64,000 nt of DNA, taken from positions 33,610,342-33,674,341 of the forward strand of contig CM070619.1 of the NCBI GenBank assembly GCA_036346255.1. Direction: 5' to 3'. Positions 57,018 to 64,000 of the stretch are shown in pieces. The position numbers and the translations under genes were made by a program. Origin of the DNA: Ampelocalamus luodianensis (taxonomy: Eukaryota > Streptophyta > Magnoliopsida > Poales > Poaceae). Under the pieces are notes generated by a model. That model saw only the letters and a program-made list of their open reading frames with translations. It did not search any database and had not been told where the DNA came from. Position 1 is the stretch's first letter; the number at the start of each line of letters is the position of its first letter.

Positions 57018-60000
57018 ATTGGTATCGAGAGCGGTGTAGGTCCGTGGTGACTAGATATATAAAAAAATGCTAATGTTAATCAACTTAAAAGTTTGACACA
57101 CCGAGCACGATGGGATGGGGATGGGTCAATCTTTGCATTTACGTTCCGTTATATCGTTTTGATTATTCTGATATGAATTGAGTTTGGCTGCTTATTAATT
57201 AATTATTATGATTATTATGAGTGGGATTAGTTGTTGTTGAGAGGTTAAGGTCGTGGTTGTGACCACAGGCTTTACCAGTTACACCACCGTTCGTGGAGTG
57301 GGTATAGAAGTGCTACCCGGATATCTTAGTGCAGTGTCGATAGCGAGAATCTTTAGAAGAGTTGCCCTCTTCCTGAATTTGAATTTGGTCAACTCTTAAC
57401 AGTTTGCGATTGATGGGTTTCTTTGAAATGTTTGGTGTGTTTCCTTTGGCTCAATTTGCCAGTAAATCAATTATTGTTTTCCCACCGTTGAGTTATTCTC
57501 GCGTTGGTGAATTTTGCTAATTGTCAAGATTGACTTTTGTAGGGAGTTTTGTTTTTCTTATTGGAAAACTTGACCTATTTTATTAAACGATGTTTTTGGT
57601 TAATGAAAGTTTCTTTTGTAAGTCCTTTAGTTCATGAAGGCTTTGACTCAACGTATCTCTTTTGGGTATTTTGAGCGTTGAATATTAATGGTTGTGTTAT
57701 GAGTTTCAAGTTAAGTTCGCAGTTTGTGCATGATCGATCTTAACTAAGGTCCTTATCAAAGAAAGTTGAATAAGTGGAGGTTGTCCTTTAGTGGTTCTTG
57801 ATGAGTTATGACTATGAGTATGACAATATTTAGTTGGAATCAATGGAGTTGTTAAGAGGTGTGGTATTTTGATGAATTGAGTCCGATTGTTAGGATTGTG
57901 GAATCGGTAGATTTATTGGATAGCATGGAGTAATGTATCTCTATGGATTAGCTTACCCATTAGTGATGGTTAGGTTAAGAATGTGTTTGAACGATGCTTT
58001 AGAGGATATCAGTTGGAAATTTTCGTAAACTAGTTACTTGATGATCATACAAAATTGCTAGATTAAAAACATGTATATTAGATTAGACGAGCGTTGAGGT
58101 AGCATGTTGTGAAACCACATTTATGCAGTGATGAGATTATTAAATGTTGACTTTGTGTTTACAGATGGTTCTGCGACTACAAGCAGTAGGACCCTATTTG
58201 TATACATGATTCATACAATTGACAATTGTTAATGACATTGGGCGGTGTGACTAACACTAATGGTTGAGTTGGTGATTGAGTAAGTGGCCTCGATAGTGTG
58301 CTTTGCGAAAGTATCATTTGATAGTATGAACTAGTTAAAATAGGTTTGTTTCAACCTTGTGGCTTGTGTTTTCTTTGGAGAAATTTATGATGGGATAAGA
58401 GGCTATGATGAGTCTCGCTAAGAGTGTATTGTTACATTACTAGTGTGATTGTCGATGAGGATTATGATGATAATATTGAATGTTTTGTATAAAGGACTTG
58501 GATCGCTCGCTTGGATGTTAATTAATTGAATATGTTTCTAGTTCGCATTTGTGATCTTTGGACCTCATGTTGATGTGATAGCTGAATTTGTTTAGAGCAA
58601 AGTGACGTGTTGAGAGGTTTTATTAGTTCCTAAGTGGAATAGTTGTTGTGATCTTCAATTACTCTTTGTCGGAAATGCCATGGTGATGCTATAACCAACG
58701 AAAATCGAGTAAAGTGGAAGTATTTGAGATTTAAGTAAAGTTTCATAACTTGCGAATATTGAAGTTTGTCTAAAACTTTTGTTCTTGCCCATAAGAGTTT
58801 TCCGAATTCTAAAAGCGATGTTTTATTCTCGTCGAGGTTTGATATTCTCGATTGTGGGACGTGCGCCTCAACTTTGATCATATCTTTTGGTTTTGAGAAC
58901 AGTTTTATCGATTGTTTCTCTTGATCTTGTAACTCTGTAAGTGGTAACGTTTTCTTTTGAGCTGAAACTTATTTCTATTTGCCTCTTCTTCTAAGAAAGG
59001 GTTAACCGATCTGTATTGTAAAGTCTCGTAGGTGGTGTCTTGGCATCTAGATAGTGGTGGTCTAGTAGATGGTTTGATGAACCCTTAGGTGTCAAGTTGT
59101 GCGAGAGTCTTGGAGTAATAAATCGATTTATTGGAATAATCCTTGGAGAGGAATTGAGTTGAAAAGAATATTTGTCTTTGGAGCTAGCGATTTCGTTGTC
59201 GCAACTAGTAGGACCTATAACAAGTTGTAGTCCAAGATTTGGTGTTCTTTTGACCGAGCATTTGAATTAGCAAGTATGGAAATCGGATCAATTTATTAGA
59301 GTATCGCAATTTGGTAGTATTGCGAGGCTATGAAAGTTATTCTTGATGATGTGGTTTAATGAGAGTGGGGTTACAAAGTAATCAAATCGCCATGTTAATT
59401 AATGGGATAATGGAAAATATTGAGTAACGTCAAGAGTGATTTGGCTTTAAATGAGTAACCTTAGAGGTTATAATCTTTGTAAAGGTAAACTGGTCAAGAA
59501 AATATTTTCATGATGATGTTAATGAGAGAGTATGTTGGAATTATGGGATTTTGGATTTAATCGAGGATTTCCTATCTTTTATATGAGAAGTTCGTTGTAG
59601 GAATCTTGGAGTTAATTTGGGCTTTGCAATTTTATGCTAGGACTTGGGGCACCCAATGATTATGTGTAGAGGAGGTAGATTAAGGGTGGGTTTGAGCAGT
59701 GAGATAATCATTGATAGAGCCCTTTTAGAAAGTATATATTTGTGAGAGTGTGAATTCCAAGTTGTTTATTTCTAAAACATTGAGGAGATGTGATTGCGTG
59801 TGTAATCTATTTTGAGATGCATTGGAAGTCATCTGTCAAATTAATCATGTAGATAGAGGAGTTGTTGAGATAAAGTTTGTGGCGTCGATAGAACCTTTAT
59901 ACGGAATTGTGGATGATGTATTTCAACTTGAGTGTAACATTGAGAATGTAAAGTTAAGAAAGATGAGCTAGTGTGTTTTGTGATGAACTGAAACTCCAAA

Positions 60001-60799
60001 GTTGAGAGAGATTTTATTCTTAAAAGAGATCTTGAGAATTTGATACTTCCTCAAAGGAGTGAATTGTTTCCTCGATTCTCGTTTGAGTTTTGTGTTGTTG
60101 ACCAATATCTTTCGTAAGTTGAGTTTGACTCGATTTTGGTATTTATGATTCTTATCGGTTGAAAAGAATAAAAGAAATGATGGATTTGGTTAATTGAGTG
60201 GTTTCTCTTTTAGCGATCGTGGTGTTTATTTGCAAATTTTCTAATTGAAGGTGGAAAGATTTTCGTGATAAATCATCGATTTTGAATTTGACTCCTTTAG
60301 TACCGAGTTGGTAACGTTTGGTTGCGTTGAGAGTTCCTCATTTTCAGTTGAGCTTTCTTTGGTAAAAGAGTGTGTTTAGGAAGAGTATTGTTGTTGTGTG
60401 TTTCGGTTAAAGGAGGTGATTTTTGCTTTAGTGAGGAGTATAATTGAGCGGTGGAATCGAGTTACGGTTCTATGTGCATGTCGTGTGGTTCGGTATCTTT
60501 GGGAGGTTTAACCCAAGATACATTGGGTTGTTTTCGCTAGTTGGCGTATCGCCGGGGTGCCTCGAGTCCGTGCGCGAGTACGAGTGTACTGGAATGTCGA
60601 GTGGAGCGTTAGTATGCAGACGTCGATTTACGCCCCGGTGTTGTGGTCTCTTCATTGGAGAGAGGTCACTTGAGAGTTGAAGTCTCACGTGAGCGAGTTT
60701 AGTAAGTTGATCGCATTGGTATCTTTGTTAAGTTCTAGTCGTGGTTTTCTTCGGGAAGATTGGCGTTTAGATTCGGGTCGAATCTGTTAAGAGGTAGAA
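57018..60799 (+). other. LARD2 non-coding internal region with PBS
   Basis: The primer site reads TGGTATCGAGAGC (57020-57032), the normal TGGTATCAGAGC with a local change at CAG. The region has no ORF of retrotransposon size. Its last 1.3 kb is nearly identical to 1-1454, and the whole is homologous to the LARD1 interior. A ruined pol tail (FNPRYIGLF block near 60507-60533) precedes the 3' LTR. Confidence 0.8.
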
Positions 60800-63423
60800 T
60801 GTAATATCCCGAAAGTGAGTTAAGGTTTGAATCGAGAAGATTAATTTTATTTCGGAGAGATCGATTAATCGGGAACGATCAAGCGGAACGTCGGGAGGGA
60901 CTAACTGGTTTGATTGTCGTGCTGCAGTTTTAGAGGAAAGAGCTTTTGGCGGCAACTTGGGCTGGGCCAAGGCCCATCTAAGTGGCCGGCCAGAGAGGCT
61001 CCTCCCCAAAACCTAGCCCTTCCTCCCTCCCCTTTCCCCTCCCACTTGCAACCGGCGCCCCTCTCCCCTCTCCCCACCTCCCACCTCTCCACCTCCCTTC
61101 CACCTCCCTTGCGCCTCCCCATCTCCCCATCACCTCCATTGCTGCTGTCCAAGGTGGAGTAGGAGCTCCCTTGCAGCCGGCCAAGGAGGAAGAAGAAGGA
61201 GAAAAGAAGAGAAAGAAGGGAAGAAGAGAAGGGAAGAAGAGGGAGAAGAAGGGATCCGCAGCGGAATCGTGGTGGTCTTCGTCCCGCTGTGTGCTCTCTT
61301 CGTTTCGCAAGGGTAACCCATGGTTCTTTGTTTTAGGTCGTTTTCTAGTTGTGTAATTTTCGGATGCCAGTTCGTCGCTATTCTGCAGCAGGAAGTTTGT
61401 CGGTTTTGATTAAGTTAGAGGCATATTTGGGTCTGGGTGTCTCCTAGAAAGTTGTAGCTATCGTAGTTACCTTTCATTGCCGACAAGAATCAAGTCATTT
61501 GGACTTCGGTAGCCAAAGTTATGAATTTATTAGTACTTCTGTGTTTCTGGAGAGAAGCAGATTTGCTAGTGTTAGTTAACCTGATAGAAGCGCGTATTTA
61601 GAGGGGTTTCAGAGGTCTCACCATAACGAAAAATTAGTCTAATCCTCTTAGCTTTCAGGAAAACTAAAGATCACTGAATTTGGACGATCGTAGAAAGTTA
61701 TGATAGTTTCTTTGTCGCTGTCCAGAAACCCGACGTGAAATGTTTGCTCTGATTAAATAGATTGGTAGGTCTGGTAGATGGCCGAATCAGAGGGTCTCCC
61801 CAACTAAGTTTATTTAGACATTTCAATTACCTTTTCAGATTGTCCAAGATCATCCTATTTGGACTCCTGAGAAGAAAGTTATGAATTTTTGAAGTCTGCT
61901 GTCCACAGTGACCGATCGCTAGAAATCAGAAAAAAAAAACTAGACGTGACAAGAAGATTAGCGATTTCGATTGTAATGTGATGTATGATTTTGGTCCAGT
62001 ATGCTAGTCTTAGTTTGGGGTTATCTTCTTATCCAGGTGGCAGCGAGATCCCAAGGGCAGCACCCTTCGTGTCCGCCGTTTTACGCAGTTGAGGCAAGTA
62101 TTCGGGTTATAGCGTATTTTCGGTTGTATGATATGATTGTGGTGATTGCTTGTTGTAGCCTTGCACGAATGTTAGCGTAATGATATTTCCTTTTATCTTG
62201 ATGAATGCAAGCTATGGTTAAAGTTTCCCTTGAGCGTTGCTAAATCATACATGTTGTTATGTACATGTTAAATTCGTGTATATGAAAGACGTGGGCATGG
62301 AGCAATTGCATGTTCCAATCGTGTTGGAGACTTAGTCATACATGCATGTTTTGATATATGATAGCGAAGTAAGGTTGTTGGCATGATGTTTATATTGAGA
62401 GTGGTAAATGCTCCAAGTATGATTATGATTTATTTATGTCCGTTGTTATTGTACTTGGTATATTGATGATGAATAGATGTTGTGCATGTGCATATTGAGA
62501 TCATGCTGAAGCTTGGTCACGTGGTGACCAAGCATGCATTGCGTTGAGTCCCGTCATGTATTGTGGGCTTGAGGTCCCCACATTGGTGCAATGTGGGCTA
62601 TGAGCAAAGAGGTCCCCATCATTCGGATGATGGGCAAAGGTCCTATATGTGGTGTATAGGCTTTTGGTCCTGTGCGGAGAGAGCACGCGGCAAAATCTGA
62701 CAATGACGGTTGTATACCCGCATTACGGTAAAATGCGAAAAGAGATAAAGTTAAAAAGGTGCACTGCATTGGTTGCATTCACATGAGCATGAAGGCTTTA
62801 CTCAGTGCATTGTTTATCTTGGATTCTGATGCTATGAATGTTAACTTGCTTAGCCTTGTTGGTACTTGCTGAGTCTTTGGGCTCACTCTTGCTTTGATGT
62901 GTTTTAGGTACAACTGGCAAGACTAGCATGCATGGGAGGGAGTAGATGAATTGGAAAGCACGCACTACCTCACAACATTAAAGCAATTGTCATTTAGCTT
63001 CATATAAGAATAAATAGACTGCTGAGAAATACCCATGGTGGTTTTATGATTCTGATTATGGTTATGAGAATAGTGTTAATTTGATTACATTCATATGATT
63101 ATCTCTTATGCATGAGTGAATTGGATTATGAAATTATTGTTAAATGTTATGTTTACCTGTTAGAAGCTAAGGATAGTTTGAGTTTCAGGTTAACTGTAAT
63201 AATGAGAATAGAAAGTTTTGGTTATGTTTATGATATTATTCTACACGCTTGAATGAACCTGATTATGATTATATTGATAAATGCCTTGATCAATTGTTGG
63301 AACCTCGGTATAGGCGACTATACAAAGGAGGTTTTGTCGAGATTTTGTAATTGGTCTTAGTTTAGCTTAGTTTAATTTAATTTTAGTAGCATTCTAGGCT
63401 CAATGTTGAGCTGGGGTGTTACA
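60800..63423 (+). mobile_element. LARD2 3' LTR
   Basis: This starts TGTAATATCCCGAAAGTGAG, like the LARD3 3' LTR, and ends GAGCTGGGGTGTTACA. The first 236 bp differ from the 5' LTR; the rest is almost the same. It contains a stem-loop array at 62512-62750 and AAAGTTATGA boxes at equivalent positions. Confidence 0.85.
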
Positions 63424-64000
63424 CCCGCGCTGCCACTGTAGCATGGTACTGTAGCAACCCATATCCTCCATGGTGGTGCCCCTCTCCTCCGATGCCTCTT
63501 CATTGTGGTGGCCGGCCAAGAAAAAAGGAAGAAGAAGGAAGAAAGGAGAAGGGAAGAAGAGAGGGAAGGGGAAGATTCACGGATTGCATCGCGGTCTACA
63601 GCGGTTCGTCAAGGGTAACCCCGGTTTGCCCCCGAATAGATGCATATTTGATTGTTGTAGCAATGTTGGTATTTCTGTCTCCTTAGGACAGATCGCGTTA
63701 GACAGACGTTTTGATATCATTAAGTGCGGATTCGGTCCTGGGCTTCTCCGAGAGAGTTGTATAAGATGTCAATAGCTTTCGATTAAGTGCTAGATCGTAT
63801 TATTTGGACCTCTGTAGCAAAAGTTATGAATTTTTTAGTGCGATTGTTCTGCGAATCTGTCAGTATTCTGACAGGTTTTAGTAATCTGACTTTAGAGATC
63901 AGTTAAAGGGAGAATTAGAGGATCTTAGTATAACGAAAGTTGTAGATATTTGTCGTAGCTTTCAGGTAAGCCCAAGAACGCGACATTTGGATAAACAAGC
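63424..64000 (+). mobile_element. part of another LARD-like LTR (LARD4)
   Basis: The sequence parallels the upstream halves of the LARD LTRs: a GGCCGGCCAAG block, a purine-rich tract (63518-63575), TTCGTCAAGGGTAACC (63605-63620, as in LARD1 at 30994-31009) and an AAAGTTATGA box with the preceding TTTGGACCTCTGTAGC. It is a distinct subfamily cut by the window end. Its own TGTAATATCCCG start is missing at the LARD2 junction. Confidence 0.7.

Larger units (their letters stand above)
54465..63423 (+). mobile_element. LARD2: LTR-internal-LTR gypsy derivative with mosaic LTRs, 8959 bp
   Basis: The unit has LTRs of about 2553 and 2624 bp, a PBS-like site at 57020, a 3.8-kb non-coding interior and a polypurine stretch (AAGAGGTAGAA) before the 3' LTR. 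It differs from a simple insertion in two ways. The flanks (CGGAG left, CCCGC right) are not duplicated and belong to different elements, copia pol on the left and a LARD-like LTR on the right. The first 180-240 bp of the two LTRs are unrelated although the rest is nearly identical. Recombination between two elements is the likely reason. Confidence 0.85.

Noticed and set aside
63424..63428. target duplication for LARD2
   Set aside because: CCCGC on the right does not match CGGAG on the left (54460-54464), even allowing one mismatch.

Overview
The window is a stretch of plant nuclear DNA, almost certainly from a grass. It holds long-LTR Ty3/gypsy elements with a chromovirus-type pol, a BARE/Angela-like copia solo LTR, a GC-rich copia pol, a Tourist-like MITE, and tRNA-Met-type primer sites (TGGTATCAGAGC). 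There is no bacterial-style gene organisation, no rRNA or tRNA gene and no CRISPR array. Nearly everything is transposable-element DNA. The only host-like coding sequence is three exons of one or two broken genes at 10.9-13.7 kb. I could not fix the species.

Layout. (1) 1-3942: the 3' part of a coding-dead gypsy-derived element ('LARD3') with its 3' LTR. (2) 3943-10.5 kb: a minus-strand LTR-like remnant (X) carrying a tandem duplication, split by a complete 4.4-kb minus-strand solo LTR (W, 4448-8858, target duplication TAAAA). (3) 10.5-14.26 kb: exons of a conserved plant gene, two foldback elements, a Helitron-like end, a TAA-flanked MITE and the left arm of a split inverted-repeat element. 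(4) 14260-48047: a 33.8-kb nest. The host of the nest is a plus-strand chromovirus-like gypsy element (A) with LTRs, PBS, an extra ORF, gag/PR/RT/IN remnants and PPT. It is interrupted by solo LTR B (16724-20316), minus-strand LTR Z1 (23884-27326), minus-strand LTR Z2 (28494 to about 42713) and an Angela-type solo LTR (44475-46058, target duplication GTTCG). Z2 in turn holds a complete 8.9-kb non-autonomous element, LARD1 (30609-39534, target duplication CAGGA). (5) 48048-52283: the right arm of the split inverted repeat, then AT-rich DNA with small tandem duplications and no gene I can support. (6) 52284-54464: the 3' part of a minus-strand copia element with an almost intact RT-RNase H. (7) 54465-63423: LARD2, a complete LTR-internal-LTR unit with mosaic LTRs and no target duplication. 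(8) 63424-64000: part of another related LTR.

The most unusual structure is in the LARD LTRs. Each carries seven or eight consecutive short stem-loops within about 185-240 bp. Stem sequences differ between subfamilies but pairing is kept, with compensatory changes. The array lies inside an 812-816 bp segment bounded by sequences that look like a GC-AG intron, preceded by a conserved 58-60 bp block that looks like a micro-exon. Other gypsy LTRs in the window share different conserved modules: one centred on CTATTCGAATAG, a 14-mer TTGCTTAGCCATGC, and clusters of TCYAACGGYY, which resembles the plant G2/M MSA element.

A data-quality caution: many differences between LTR pairs that should be near-identical sit at CAG/CTG trinucleotides and look like local scrambling. 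Consensus errors at CHG-methylated sites could explain this. It affects element ends, primer sites and apparent LTR ages. Everything here was read by eye; no alignment or database search was run.
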